A stretch of 64,000 bases of DNA, from the NCBI GenBank assembly GCA_963969395.1, contig OZ017797.1, positions 16,988,001 through 17,052,000 of the forward strand, in the 5' to 3' direction. Shown here piece after piece: positions 22,791-35,010 of this stretch (the first letter of the stretch is position 1; each line of letters opens with the position of its first letter). This DNA comes from Pseudoscleropodium purum (Eukaryota > Streptophyta > Bryopsida > Hypnales > Brachytheciaceae). The position numbers were made by a program, and so were the translations under genes. The notes below the pieces were generated by a model. The model had not been told where the DNA came from and made no database searches. It was given only the letters and a program-made list of their open reading frames with translations.

Positions 22791-23500
22791 TGCACCTCAT
22801 CCACTTCTCCCTCCATTCTGCCCAAGCTGACAGGCTCCAGCACCGCGCTCGCAATCTCCACTTCGTCCTCCCCAAATCCCCTGCCACTCAGATTCTTCCC
22901 AAACTTGCAATTTCCGTCGCCGCTGCATTTCCATCATCTCCAACACGTTTGTAAGTTTCAAACCTTTTTGTCGAAAAGTTTCATGGCGATTCCTGCCTCC
23001 AAGGGAAGTAGTACCAATAGTTTTGTGTACCCATCTTTTTTCGATTTTTCCAGATGTTGTATCGAATTCCGCATGTGTTTGACCCTCTCTCTTTCTCTTC
23101 TTGTGCACGAATTGTGTGTCTCCTCTCAGAAACCGAATTCGCGGCACAAGTGGCCGTACAAATTGTGCGTCATTCTTGATTGCCAATTGAGCTGAAGGAA
23201 GGAGTGTACTCAAATCTCTTCAATGGGTCCCAACTTTTCACTACGACGTAGTTTGAATGTCGTGTGTTAAGGGTGCATGATATTGTAGAATGTCACTCTA
23301 GAGGACGTCATTATAATAAAGAGTGTGGGTGTTTTGGTTCCCATTCCCGTAGTGGACTTTGGAGAGTCCGTCGATGTTTGATTTTTAGGTTTTGAGAGGT
23401 CTCCATTTGTTCTTGGAGCGCCGTTATGCAGATGGTATCCTTGTTTAGGGTGGCGGCTGTTGAGCTTGATTGAATTGAAGAAATCTTTGTATCAATCATC
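22791..23500 (+). promoter_or_regulatory. GC-richer leader / 5' UTR region of the zinc-ribbon gene
   Basis: Composition rises sharply at about 22790. No long + strand ORF runs into the ATG at 23501. A consensus-like donor (TTTGTAAGTTTC, about 22948) could mark a 5' UTR intron. A 138-codon ORF on the - strand at 22797-23213 has no recognised domain and is likely an antisense shadow. Confidence 0.4.
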
Positions 23501-26256
23501 ATGGGCTCTCAGACGCTCGTGTTGCAGCAATTCCGATGTACTCCACATGCGTCAATCGTTCTAGACAGAGCCTGTTCTACTGCTTGGGTGCGAGCCAATG
23601 CAGACGCGGTGCCCTCGACCAGCCAGAGGTTTCGAGAGAAAGGATCTTCACTTGGAAACCAGAGCAGATGCAATGTGGAGGTTTTGGGGTTTGGGTTAGG
23701 AAGTGGTCTGTATGGTGAAGTGAGGATAGCCAACAAGTGGAAATTGCGAAAGAGGCAGAACCGAAGTGCAGGCATGGCGAGAGCTTCCATGAAATTGGAC
23801 CCTGGAGGTGGTCCTGGTGGGGACAAGGGAATCGGGCGTTTGGTGGTCAACCTGGCGATTGCGGGTGGCTTGACCTATTTGACGATCACTGGCAAGCTTG
23901 GTTGGGTGTTTGATGCTTTTATTTCTCTTTGGGTAAGTCCGCATGCTGAGAACAAGGACAAATGATGAAAAACATCAAGTTCAGTAACGTCCATGCATTT
24001 TTGTAGTTGCTTTACAAGAAGTAATTAGGGTTTTTTTTCCTCTTCATGCAGTCACATACATTCTTGTTTTCCTTGTTGGCTTCGAAATCTAGAGGATACT
24101 AATTGCATCGCATATTTAGGAGTTTGATTTTGGGGAGAAGACTACGACACTGTGGAGAAATCAAATTCTTATCATTATATATGATAGGCCACTTAAAATT
24201 ACATAAGAGATTTTAAAGTGTGAGGTTGTAGACTACTTAAAGTGACAGTAGGCAGTCATTAAATTCAAGAATGAGTGGCTGTAGACAGTAAACCAAGTCA
24301 TGCTTACACTACTTGCTCATGGAAGTCCATTTTATTGTACGAATAGATAAGTTGCTGTTAGTAAAAAAGGTTTGTGTAGGAGATGGGATCAGGTACCTAA
24401 TGATTTTAGTATTATTCTACCCTACTTGAGCTGAAGAATGGTGCACCAAGTTCTGGAAGTTTCGAAGAATGTGATATACTCACTCATCTAGGTGTTCTGT
24501 GGTTGGTTGTGAACAGCTATTCGTCGTGTTGGTACCAATCGTGGGCTTTATAGCCTTCCTGTGGTTTGCTGACCGGGAAATCGTGAGCAGCAATGTGAGT
24601 TTCTTGCTGTGATATTAAATCTGGGTTAGGGTTCATATGTAGTATTACCTATCATGCATTGGGAATGGATATTTAGACACCATGATGATCGGATGTTGCA
24701 GCAGCTCGGTTGACTTCTTTATGTTTCCTAGTTTTATAGACTGGTGAGAGCTGCTGTTTATGATATATGCTGAAATATGTGCCGATTGTCTTAGTTATGG
24801 AGTACTCTTTGGGACAATGATCACTAGTTGTGTCTGATACGCGTACGGGTTGGCTATGCAGTGTCCAAATTGTGGAAATCCTTTTCAAGTTTTGGAGTAA
24901 GCAAGCCCTTCTGACCCATTCTTTGTTCGACGTATGAGAGAGCTGCTTTTGGAAGCATAAACTAGAGTTTTCTTAATCGCACACTTTGAAGGGAAACACA
25001 ACTACAGAGAATGCATATGTGCATATTCGCACATTGCAAAGCTCAATTGATAGTGGTCATTGACTTTTTAGGTTTTTCATTGACTTGCTAGGCGACTTCG
25101 CTTGGCGAACTAGAGACCATCGTTGAAATGTTCGAGACAAATTCAGAGGTTTTGTCATAATGTGGCTGTTCATTGTGGTGTAGATTTACAATGAAGGACG
25201 AAGAAGAACAGTTCTGCCCTTACTGTAGCCAACCCTTCAAATGTGAGTACTTGTTTCTTAATCGCCATCTTGATTCTTATACTTGATATGCATTGACGCT
25301 TGCCTTAAAAAAAATGGGATTTTCTTAACTACTGTATTCTGGAAATGTCGTTGCACACATTCACTAGGTTTTCCTCTCGTTCTGGTTATGTCCAAATTAA
25401 GATCTGAATGAGAAACTAATTAAGCAATACGACAGTGGAAGGCAAACAGTTTGTTCGAGATGGGCCTCGCTTCTCAAAAAAGCAGTCAAACCAGGGATTC
25501 CGTCAGCCCTTCGGACGGCCAGGATTTGGAGGACCCTTTGGAGGTTCTGATGAGCGCAAAACATCCGCTTCCAATTCCCCTTCAGGTATTTTTCCCTGTT
25601 GACTTGAAATTTCATGACGTACTTTAGCAGTTGTGAGAATTCGCTGCTCTCCACCGAAGATGGCAACCAGAGAACACCCAAGTTTGCAAAGAGTATGTAT
25701 GGTACTTAGTAAGTGAGCGTCTGTTTCCTTCCTCACACCTGAGATGAGCTCAAGACTGTACACAACTTGAATCTGGATTTCTTCTCCATGGGTGTTGAGG
25801 CAGCTCCTCATCAGCGTTCACAGAACTGGCTAAATTTCACTCCATTGCTACTCAATTTTTTTTAGTAACGAGATCTCTATAGGAAGAAATCCTTGAAAAA
25901 ATTAGATTTTAGTCAAGATTTCAACAACCAATAGAATTTGATAGCCAATTTGTTACTTCCTCCACATTGGAATTAGCACCTCTGTAGTTAGTTTTGGGTT
26001 TTATTACCCCCAATCATTCTTTACAACTTGCAAAATCCTTTCTTTTCTAATTTTTTTTAATGCCACTCACTCTCAAGATAGCCAAAGTTGATGCTTGTTT
26101 GTCTTGAAGGTAGCAAATTGCACTAAATTCTATAAACTAGTTCTGGGATCACTGCTCCTCATGTTCAACAACTGTCTTAACTCTTCCTGTCTAATCAATG
26201 CAGATCCGCCAGGTGTGATCGTGGATGTGGAAGCTGAAGTGAAGGATCAAGATTGA
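23501..26256 (+). CDS. Predicted plastid membrane protein with C-terminal zinc ribbon, six exons
   Basis: Exons are 23501-23932, 24517-24594, 24862-24896, 25184-25242, 25436-25585 and 26204-26256, all GT-AG with consistent phase. The sum of 807 nt gives 268 residues. The first ~95 residues are rich in Ser, Arg and Ala and poor in acidic residues, like a chloroplast transit peptide. Then come a Gly-rich linker and two hydrophobic segments (about 113-130 and 136-162). A zinc ribbon follows: CPNC at 171-174, 18 residues, then CPYC at 193-196. The tail is Gly/Phe/Arg-rich, ending GVIVDVEAEVKDQD. The architecture suggests a thylakoid or envelope protein that exposes a metal-binding ribbon. I do not recognise the family with certainty and assign no function. 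The ATG at 23501 is the first in frame and follows the GC-rich leader. Confidence 0.85.
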
Positions 26257-28319
26257 TACAACTGTGTGCTTCAGTTAAGTTAACATCACTGGAAATCTCA
26301 CACCTCCTTTATCAGGTTATGGCAGGCCTCTTGGACTGTACATGACATAGATGGATTGCAGATATTTTCCACAGATTGAAGAGCATGCAAAAGAGTGACA
26401 TAGGTACAACTTACTTATTTACTGTTCAAGCTTGGCCCCTTCTTCACGTTCTGATCTGCATTTTTCAATGAGCACTTTGTGAGTAACCATTTTGAGAGCA
26501 ACCTGTTTTGAATCCATCGAATTCAATTCGGTAGTAATTTGGAATGCTATAAGTTAGCCAGCGGATTCTGTAGCCACGGGGTTTAAGGTGTGTCCCGAGT
26601 TTGGAACTGTCCTTGGCAATGTTTGGGATTACTAATGGAGCAACCGGAGTGAATCCATGAAGCCTGGAATCAGAATTCACGGAATTCCCGAGCAGGGGGG
26701 GGCTTATTTTATGACATTATCTCCTGCGTTTCAATGCGGCAACTGATTGGCCTGCTGTTTTCAAAGGTTGCTTTAGTTGTTTGACTTTCTTTTTTAACAC
26801 CTAAGCCTAGAAGGCTCTGAGATGTGCTTGTAAAATATAGATTATGGCTTCCACAACTTTTTTGAAATACTTTTTGCCTAACCCGAGAATGATATAGCAG
26901 CTCCCATAACCGTCGAAAACAGTAGGTTTTTTTTGGTTTTTGGAGAAGTGTTGAAGTGGCAATCAGGACCTTTTCTTTTGGCTTTACAGTGCCAGATTGC
27001 ACCCAGAAAAAATAATTTGACTAAAAAATGATGACAATTTATGATGTTTTTTGCCAAAAAACTTCAAGTTAAGAAAAAAATCTTGGATGAAAATAAAAAT
27101 ATAGATATGTAGTACATACTAATGTGATACTTTCTATCCAATATGTGGATGAATGTTGAAATTTGGAGCACCACTACAACATTTTATATTGCCACTTTGG
27201 TACTTCATACAAAATGAAAAAAAAAAAAAAAAAAAGCCTTGTGGCAATATATAGAAAAATGATCTAGCCAAATATTTAGTATTCATCTATAATTTGGAGA
27301 AAATTATCTTTTCATCCTTATACTTGGATGAATTTCATTTAAAATTGGCAATTTTAATACAAATCATTTTCAAAGATTGGAACAACTTGGCATCATCATC
27401 ATTTTTTTCTTCAAATTTTTCCTTAATCTATAAAAGCCCAAGGGATTTGGAAAAAAACACAAATGTGTTATAAAATATAAGTTCTATAACTGTTTGAAGT
27501 CTACATCAACAAAGATAATTTGAAGCATGAAAAGTAGAAAGTATCTATATGGTCAAAATTATAAAACTATTTTTAGATTCTCTTCATTTTAATTTTGGAG
27601 ATATGACTTCAAAAAGTTATTAAAAATACAATTTTTGTCTTTAGCATTTGTATTTTTTTAAATTGGTCCAAGTTGTGGCTTCTATTGATTTGGCAAAAAA
27701 ATGCATAAAATTATGCAATGAGAACACCAACCATTACAAAAAATTTCAACCCTCAAAAGGTCTAAAAGTTTTGAAACCCCCCCCCCCCCCCCCCCCGCCC
27801 CTAGTGCAATTAAAGAGGAATTAAAATTGTTTTTTATTTTTTATTATATTTTAATGAAAGCATTTGATGTAGCACTATTTTTGCCATGTTAGTGCCACAT
27901 CATGCTTTAATATTTTTTAATATTTTTTTTCAAAAAACATTATTTTTTAATTTTTTTGTACTTGCACTACGAGGGGCCGAAAAACAAAACCTTAACAACC
28001 CTTGCAAGGGTTCAGATTTTTCCTAATGACTTTCTCCAAATAGTAATTTTTTCAACACTAGACAAATTCTAAATACTTTGTAAAACTTTGTGTTATTTCT
28101 CTTATTATTTTTGTTTAATCATAGCAATTTTAGATTCAAATATAAATAGAGAGACAACCCAATCTTTTAGAAAATTTGATAAAAGTTTTTTTTGCCCGAA
28201 AATGTTACACAAAGTTAGACAACAGCCAAAAAATGGTCACTTGAGTGTAGGGATTAAGACTTGGTGCTCACTAATTATTTTTGGTGCTTTTTGGCATTTA
28301 AATGCATAAAGAAAAAAAA
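26257..28319. other. 3' flank of the zinc-ribbon gene, then AT-rich repeats
   Basis: The first few hundred bases are probably 3' UTR. Beyond 27000 the sequence is AT-rich, with an A run at about 27213-27232 and a C run at 27777-27796. A block near 27840-28040 faintly resembles the repeat seen at 16560 and 35400. The - strand ORFs at 26465-26680 and 26709-27002 show no domain. Confidence 0.4.
27777..27801. repeat. Homopolymer run of 20 C, then G and four C
   Basis: C20 at 27777-27796 interrupted by one G at 27797 and followed by CCCC. It is very unusual in this AT-rich context. The opposite strand is a G tract able to form a quadruplex. It is also a likely place for a length error in the assembly. 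Confidence 0.9.
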
Positions 28320-28560
28320 TGTCAAAATAAGCAATTTAGCATAGTCAGAGACACCTTTTCAAGAAAAAGAAAACATTTTTGTAGAATTAGCAATTGAAAA
28401 TCATGAATCTTCGAAAGAAAAAACTATGATTTTTGAATAAGGCATATAATTGCTACAAATTTTCAAAGTAGAAGCTTCTAAGGCCATTGAAACCATCACA
28501 CGCGTAATTTGGTCATAAAACCAAAATTTAGGGAATCAGTAGTTAACTAATCATAGATAA
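28320..28560 (+). repeat. Dispersed repeat family A, copy 2
   Basis: It has the same ordered words as at 19440-19660: CAGAGACACC, TAGAATTAGCAATTGAAAATCATGAA, TTTTCAAAGTAGAAG and TTGGTCATAAAACCAAAAT. Downstream sequence (GGGACAC.TTT words) is partly shared with the copy at 37690. Confidence 0.65.
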
Positions 28561-29019
28561 ATATAGGGACGGTTTTAATTGCACTTTTAGGAACACTTTC
28601 AATGCACTTTGAGGGGACACTTTTAATAGAAGTCTACTTACTTGTTAGGAATGGGTGCACAAACAATTTTAGATATTCCACACCTCCCTTATTAGAATAA
28701 TGTGCATGCATTGGATAGCCGCCTGAAAGTCGGCCAATTACTCGTTTATTGAGAGCAAGACATCCAACCTATGCTACTCTTGATCCTCAAAGGACGAGAA
28801 ATATTCTTGAAGTAGTTTGTACAAAAAATTATCAGATTCTTGGATGAATAAGGTCGGATGTGATCTTTCTTTCTGCAGTTTCTTGGAAAGTCCGTGGTGG
28901 AAGATACTTTCAGTTCTCCCCTGGACTTCCTAATCCATTGAACAGATGAAAGAGTTCAGACCTGGATGAACGTTTGTCAGTTGCAATTATGCCGGTCGGC
29001 CAATAAAACGCAGATCACG

Positions 29020-29056
29020 GTACCCTACTACAGTACCGTACCACACTGTACTGTAC
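29020..29056. promoter_or_regulatory. Dense cluster of five GTAC sites
   Basis: GTAC occurs at 29020, 29033, 29038, 29048 and 29053, with two more by 29135. GTAC is the core bound by plant SBP-box (SPL) factors, including the copper regulator SPL7/CRR1. No gene with a clear start lies next to the cluster, so a regulatory role is unproven. Similar clusters at 36596-36604 and 45235-45361 suggest a repeated element instead. Confidence 0.35.
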
Positions 29057-29557
29057 CTGGAGTAGGTGTGGAGCCAGGGTGGGGATGCCCAACGAACAAT
29101 CAGTTGGATGAACTAAAGTACAGATGATCGTACACACAATCATCCAAAATGAGCCACTATTCATCGTCCCAGTATTAAATTGGGTTCCACTTAGTCAGTC
29201 GGTTGCTGTGGGATGATATTTGTTAATATTTATTAATATTTATTGCAATGAAATGGACGGCCCCTCAAATATCCCACCAAGGGATACACTTCACTGCCCG
29301 GGATCCAACGGGGAGAATCCAGCAAGGCAAAGCCATGTTGTGGAGTTCCCTCAACTTGGACTGACTTATGTGAGAATAAATAATACTCACTCGGTGCCAA
29401 AATGATCTTCCGGTTGGACATAAATATTTGGGATTTTTTTGCTGAAAATAATGTTATTTAGTCAACCCATTTAGAGTTGTAAGTAGAGAGTTTGGTGCAT
29501 TCCTATTGTCTTGAGACTTTAGCTTCGGGAGCCCTTTTCAAAGTGTAGCATTAATCC

Positions 29558-29789
29558 TTACACTAAAAAAAAATTGTATTGAAAATCATAAAAACGTGTG
29601 ACATTGGTTTTGTTGAGTTCTTAGTTTTCAACACAAAATTTTGCATTGGGATGCCATTTCAACAAAAAAAAAAAAAAATGTGTATTGGAATGGCATTCCA
29701 ATATATAATTCTACACTAAAAACTAGGAACTTAACAAAATTAATGTCACACATTTTTATGGTTTCCAACGCAATTTTCTTCCAGTGTTA
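29558..29789. mobile_element. 232 bp foldback MITE
   Basis: Two arms of about 100 bp are inverted copies: left about 29558-29659, right about 29689-29789, with a short A-rich loop. Matching words include CATAAAAACGTGTGACATT / its complement with one change, and TTGGGATGCCATT / its complement. The ends read TTACACT and AGTGTTA, so a TTA or TA target duplication is likely (PIF/Harbinger or Tc1/mariner type). There is no coding capacity. Its RNA would form a long hairpin. Confidence 0.75.
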
Positions 29790-29816
29790 AATGACGAAGG
29801 GGTGACCTTGGAAATC

Positions 29817-29965
29817 ATCTTTTTTCATTACCATGTGAATCATTGGCTTAAAATATTGCAAAGTACTAATTGGCAGTCAAGCTACTATAGAAGACCTTCC
29901 TTTTTCCTACAAAATTTGGAGGATGAATAGTTGCACTTCTATCCTAGACAACAAGCTTCTTTGTC
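29817..29965 (+). repeat. Dispersed repeat family B, copy 1
   Basis: Shared words in order are GGAAATCATC.TTTT, CCATGTGAATCATT.GCTTAAA, AGAC.TTCCTTTTT, ACAAAATTT, GATGAA.A.TTGCACTTCTAT, and TTTGTCATTCATT. Related copies lie at 53940-54085, 59935-60050 (inverted), 60340-60485 and 60560-60720. Confidence 0.65.
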
Positions 29966-32324
29966 ATTCATTGATTGGAAAATGGTTGCCGCATCATTTC
30001 TTGGTTGAACATACTTCAATAAAATTAAGGGAGACTGGAAGATCATTTTAGAATTAATGGAGGGAATACAATACTCTTTAATCATTTGTAGGTCATCTTG
30101 GAAGAATTTTAGTTTTTGCACATGTAACCAACTTTAGAAAATATTCAATGTTCAATATGTAATCACAATTTGTAGGTGAATGAAAAGGGTAGTAATTGTG
30201 AGTGTGGTGTATAGAGTATAAATAATCACTTTACTAACATCCTAAATTCCATATATTGTATGTCATCTTCAACCGCATCAATAGTCCACCCTCACAAAAC
30301 AACTATGAATTCACACAAAGTTTTCTAGTGCTCGATTACTAAGCTCTTACAAACCTTCTACAAATCTACAAAGTTACATGCAAACATATATGGCAATGAC
30401 AAAGTAGATAATTAATACATATATTCTCACTACAATCACTATAGGAGCCCTACAAACAATCTACATAACATCCTTCCACATGTTTTATCAAGACTTAAAA
30501 AATTTCACTTACATTTCATTGGCTACAAACAACCAAATTCAACCACCTTTACCAAAAAAGTATTAAATTATTGTTTTTTAAATTAGAAAAGAGTCTCCCT
30601 TCTATTAAAGGTATGTAGCACAAGCATCACTTATGCAAACTTTTTAGAGTCAATCATGGAATCTTGAGTGAGTATGCTTTCATTTATGCCAACTCTTTAA
30701 AGATTATAATTTATTCTTAACAAATAATTATACAAGTGAATTTTTCTCCTAGGTTTATTTCTATAATACATCTATTACATATTTGATAAATTGTGGAATT
30801 TTCTAAAGGCCTTTGGATGCATGTATATTTTATTATGACATGGATGAGTCACCAATTGATTCAAAGTTCTAAACATTTGAGGCCTTTTGCAAATTAATAA
30901 TATCTATTATAAAAATATGTGAAGTATGTATTTATTTGAAAAAAATTAAATAAGTAATCATATTTGTAAATATATTTTGGTCTCTCTTACCCTAAAATTT
31001 GTATATAGAGTCATTCATTTCATTGGAACTCATGCAAATCATCAGCATGTTTTTCAAAAAATGTATTCCAAATTAATATGTTATTTTTTAATATATATTT
31101 TATTTCTTGAGCTATGTAGGATTTAGATTTTGTTTGGTTATATAACCCTAATATATTTGGATTTGTCAAATAGTCCAAATATGGTGTAATATGGTATTAA
31201 TGGTATTGGGCAATGCCTACCACTTTTGATTACATTGTCACAAATGTGACAAAATATGTATAAATGAACACACTCTCAAATAAATAAATTAATTAATATG
31301 TATATTTCTTATAATTGAAATGTTTCATTACCTCCCATATTTATATTTTTTGTGAAGCTATGAGATGACATTCAATACTAGGATAACACATGCCTACATC
31401 CGTATGTCGTCAATATAATGTATCAATATATGTATCTATACATCATACTATATTAGTACAAATACCTATATCCATACATCATATTGTAGTATATAAACAT
31501 ATGTATTCCAAATACAATATCCGTATGAAAGTTTTTTCGGTTTTAGTTTTTTCGGTTTTAGTTTTTTTGGGGTTGGGTTGGGCCACTATTCAAAATTAGA
31601 TGTTTTGAATATTGTGCCACTATTTTTGTATATACTAAACCAATAGCATTAGGATGGGAGGGAATTTTTTCCTATAGAGATCAAAGGTAAGGTTTTTTGA
31701 GTTTAGAAAGGCCACTTTTTATTCTTATTGCCAAAAGAATGAAAGATGCATAATCATCTTTCAATGGTTAATTACAACATGTAACAGCTTTAACAATTAA
31801 ATAATTGGAAATGATTTGTTGTTTCAATTTATAACTATGACCTCTCACTTGTAGCAAACACATCAACATGCTTTTTTTTTGGCATGTGAGCAGCAAACCA
31901 TTCAATTATTGAATAAAATCAACCTTGTGACATATCGTTGTAGTCTAGCACAATTTATTGTGTTCATTGCTTTTATATGTATGATTTCATAGTGAGTGCT
32001 TTTGCAATAAAGTGACACTATTAATGTAGGTCTTTTATAGGAAGTATCCTATGTGGTTGGATTTCTTAGACTTCTTCAATACAGTTGCAATTTTCTAAAT
32101 TCCAAATAAGATTTACTTACGTATTTTCCATCAAAATCCAAGAAGTAAGACAGAACAATCTTCAACAATTTAGCCTCCAATATTTGTTACCTAATACAAA
32201 GTTACAAATAAACATACAAGATTTTCCATCCTTAACACGTAAAGGACTAAGTGACTCAACATATGCAAAAAATCTTGGATGGGTTCACAACTCACAAAAA
32301 AATCAATGTCAAATGGACATTCAA
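29966..32324. other. Very AT-rich intergenic DNA, no gene recognised
   Basis: No ORF above about 70 codons apart from a 141-codon one starting at 32085 that has no domain and AT-driven composition. A short tandem of the 15-mer TTTTTTCGGTTTTAG (about 2.5 copies) lies at about 31530-31572. Confidence 0.4.
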
Positions 32325-32745
32325 GAATTTTTGACAAAAAGTGTGAATATGTGTCCCCTTCATAGAAATATCATTTTTTTCAATTGGGTGCTTAGATCAA
32401 AAGTTATATTGTTTTGTAACTTTTCAAGCAAGACCAATAATTTTGAACATCATGTTGAAACTCTTCTTCTACTTTTGAGATTTTACAAGAAAATAACTAA
32501 TATGATATAGAATGCAACTATCAAAAAAATAACCTTGAGTAGTGCAAAAGTCTCATTGTAGGAGGAGTTAAAGTTTGTTGACCTTATTAAACAAGGCCGG
32601 AAAATAATTTTTTCTTATAACTTCATATGCTATAATCTTTCAATTTGCATGGTCAAAGTTTTTGAATTTTTTTTCCACACATTCCCATAGTAGTCTAGTA
32701 TAAAAATAAATTTGTAGGATTCAATTAAAAAATAAACTTCTTTTG
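32325..32745 (+). repeat. Direct repeat of ~400 bp, copy 1
   Basis: It matches 34020-34445 over its length. Shared words are GGTGC.TAGATCAAAAGTTAT, TTAAAGTTTGTTGACC, TAACTTC..ATGCTATAA, and TAGTCT.GTA. The copies are about 1.7 kb apart in the same orientation, as for LTRs or two insertions of one element. Confidence 0.6.
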
Positions 32746-34019
32746 TCATTGCCCTAAATAGTGATATTTTATGACAATTTCTACCTAAAATGCACCTTGA
32801 TCCTTTACTTGCTAGTAATATGTTAAATACAAAGTGTCATGACCCCTATCTCAAAATTTGTCATGTTTTCATTCTTAAAAAATGTCATCCAATTATTTCA
32901 TCTAATGTTCATGATGAAAACTCAGAGTGCAACAAGAGTCTTTTGAATAAACACTAGTATTCAAAATGCTATATTGAACTCTATGGCTATCAACTTTAGT
33001 TGCCTACAAAGTGACTTCAACATTGTTGTTGTGGCTTGTATATATTTACACACAGGTATACATATAGAAAGACTTACACACAAATAAAATAGCAATTATA
33101 AAATTTCATATACTTCAGAAATAACTAAAATTTGCATAAGTAATTGAGACATTAGATTTTTTTCAACAAAATTTGAACATGTTGATATACTAGTAACACA
33201 CTTGTATATCATTTCCAATAGAATTTAGAATTTTTATATTCAACTCAAATTTATAGGTAAAACAATGCTTTTTCAACACAAGTAAAAAATCTTTAAGATT
33301 CTTTAGTAGAATGAAAATTCTTTTTGGAATTTAATGATAGAAATTTTATGAATTTCAAAATTTAATTGAATGAAATATCATTGACTGAAATGTAAATCCA
33401 AATATCATTGTTATAATTCATTCCAAACTCTCCAATCAAATTAGAAAAAGTAACATTTAAATTGCTCATGAACTTTTCAAATTTTCTATAAAATTTTAGA
33501 AATCTTTTAAGTATATTATAAAAACGTAATTGCTGGGATTATATTTCAATCAATAATATTTCATTCAAAAAACAAAATTTTAACTTTATCAATTTTTTTC
33601 TAAAAAATTCTCCAAAATTGTCATTCCACTTACTAAGAAAACTTGAAAAATTTGTACATGTATTAAAAGTTTTGTTTTGACCAACAAAATTTGAGTTGAA
33701 TTTTTTTTAATTCTAGATTTTATTTAAAAATTTTAAAAATTATTTTATTCAAGTGTGTTCTCAACTAATGTCCAAAATTTGTTGAAAAAAAACTAATTTT
33801 CAGTTATATATGTCAATTTTAGTAAATATACTAAACATATTGAGAGCCATTGAATATATATATTTAAATATATAGAAAGATATAGATGTTTGCATACACT
33901 TTCATACACCATAAAAATGAATTTGTACTAAAACTTCATAAAAATGAACCCCTTAAGAACAATTTGGTGTATGTGCCATTTAGAGGTTGAGGTAGGTTTG
34001 TACAATTTTGAATTGATCT

Positions 34020-34445
34020 TTCTAAAATTTTAACACAATATTTGGACATGTACCACCTTGTTAAGAATATAATTTTTTTCTAAATAGGTGCCTAGATCAA
34101 AAGTTATGCTATCCAAAAAAATCAAGGTAGTTTAGAAAATTAGGAAATTTTTTGTTTCATTCTACATCTACTGTTGAAATTTGGTGTGTATATAAATCAT
34201 ACAACATGGTATAGGATGCAAGTGTAAAAAAAAGCCATACAAAGTACAAAAATCTCACTCAAAGAAGAATTAAAGTTTGTTGACCCTATTAGATAAGGTC
34301 TTAAAAAAACTTTTTCTTCTAACTTCAAATGCTATAACTTTTCTATCTACATTGTCAGAGTCTCTAAAAAGTTTTCCACGCATTTTCAATGTAGTCTTGT
34401 ACAAATTTGTATAGTTGAACTTCAAAAAAACTTTTTTTTTTTTTT
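34020..34445 (+). repeat. Direct repeat of ~400 bp, copy 2
   Basis: Second copy of the repeat at 32325-32745. It ends at a run of 27 T residues (34432-34458). No protease, polymerase or integrase motif was seen between the two copies, so an intact LTR element is not supported. Confidence 0.6.
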
Positions 34446-34759
34446 TTTTTTTTTTTTCTTTTCACTAATCTAAGAAGTGGAAAATTTTGACAATATATGC
34501 TCTAATATTTTAGGAATTAAATTTAAAATAAAAAAAAACACTATCAAAAATATCATAGGGCCTCCTTCCTAATACAAGTATTTAGTCATGGAGTCACTCA
34601 TGAAATTGATAGAAATTTAACATTGGATACATAACATTGTTTACTAGTGAGGCACATGGCTCTTTTGCATTGTTGGAGAGGAGATCCCTACAATGAACAA
34701 AATTGTCATATATGGCTCTTCAACCAACCTCAATCCTTGAATTAAATGAAAGTCTCTCC

Positions 34760-35010
34760 TAGACATCTAGGAATTAACCTTGTAATGTTGTCATAGACCC
34801 TAGATGTCGAATGGATGACTTCACCTTAGCTTGTAGGATGAAAAAAATATTTTTTCATCTAATTTTTTAATATTGAAGGTATTTGAGTATATTTTAAGTG
34901 AATAGTATTTCAAATTCCCTTGTTTATGGTACCATAGACTTTTCTAAAGAAGAAGATGCTTAATCTATACCACAGATCAACCTTGTAGTGTATTTTGGCG
35001 ATTTTTTACT
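34760..35010 (+). repeat. Dispersed repeat family C, forward copy
   Basis: It shares GAATGGATGACTTCACCTTAG, GTGAATAGTATTT, GACTTTTCTAAAGAAGA.GAT and AGTGTATTTTGG words with the inverted copy at 52600-52860. No coding content. Confidence 0.65.

Noticed and set aside
22797..23213. 138-codon ORF on the - strand near the zinc-ribbon gene
   Set aside because: No domain or targeting signal; overlaps the likely promoter/5' UTR of the + strand gene.
32085..32510. 141-codon + strand ORF as a gene
   Set aside because: AT-driven residue composition, no domain, overlaps a dispersed direct repeat.
32325..34445. Intact LTR retrotransposon
   Set aside because: Only 1.7 kb between the repeats and no gag, protease, polymerase or integrase motif on either strand.
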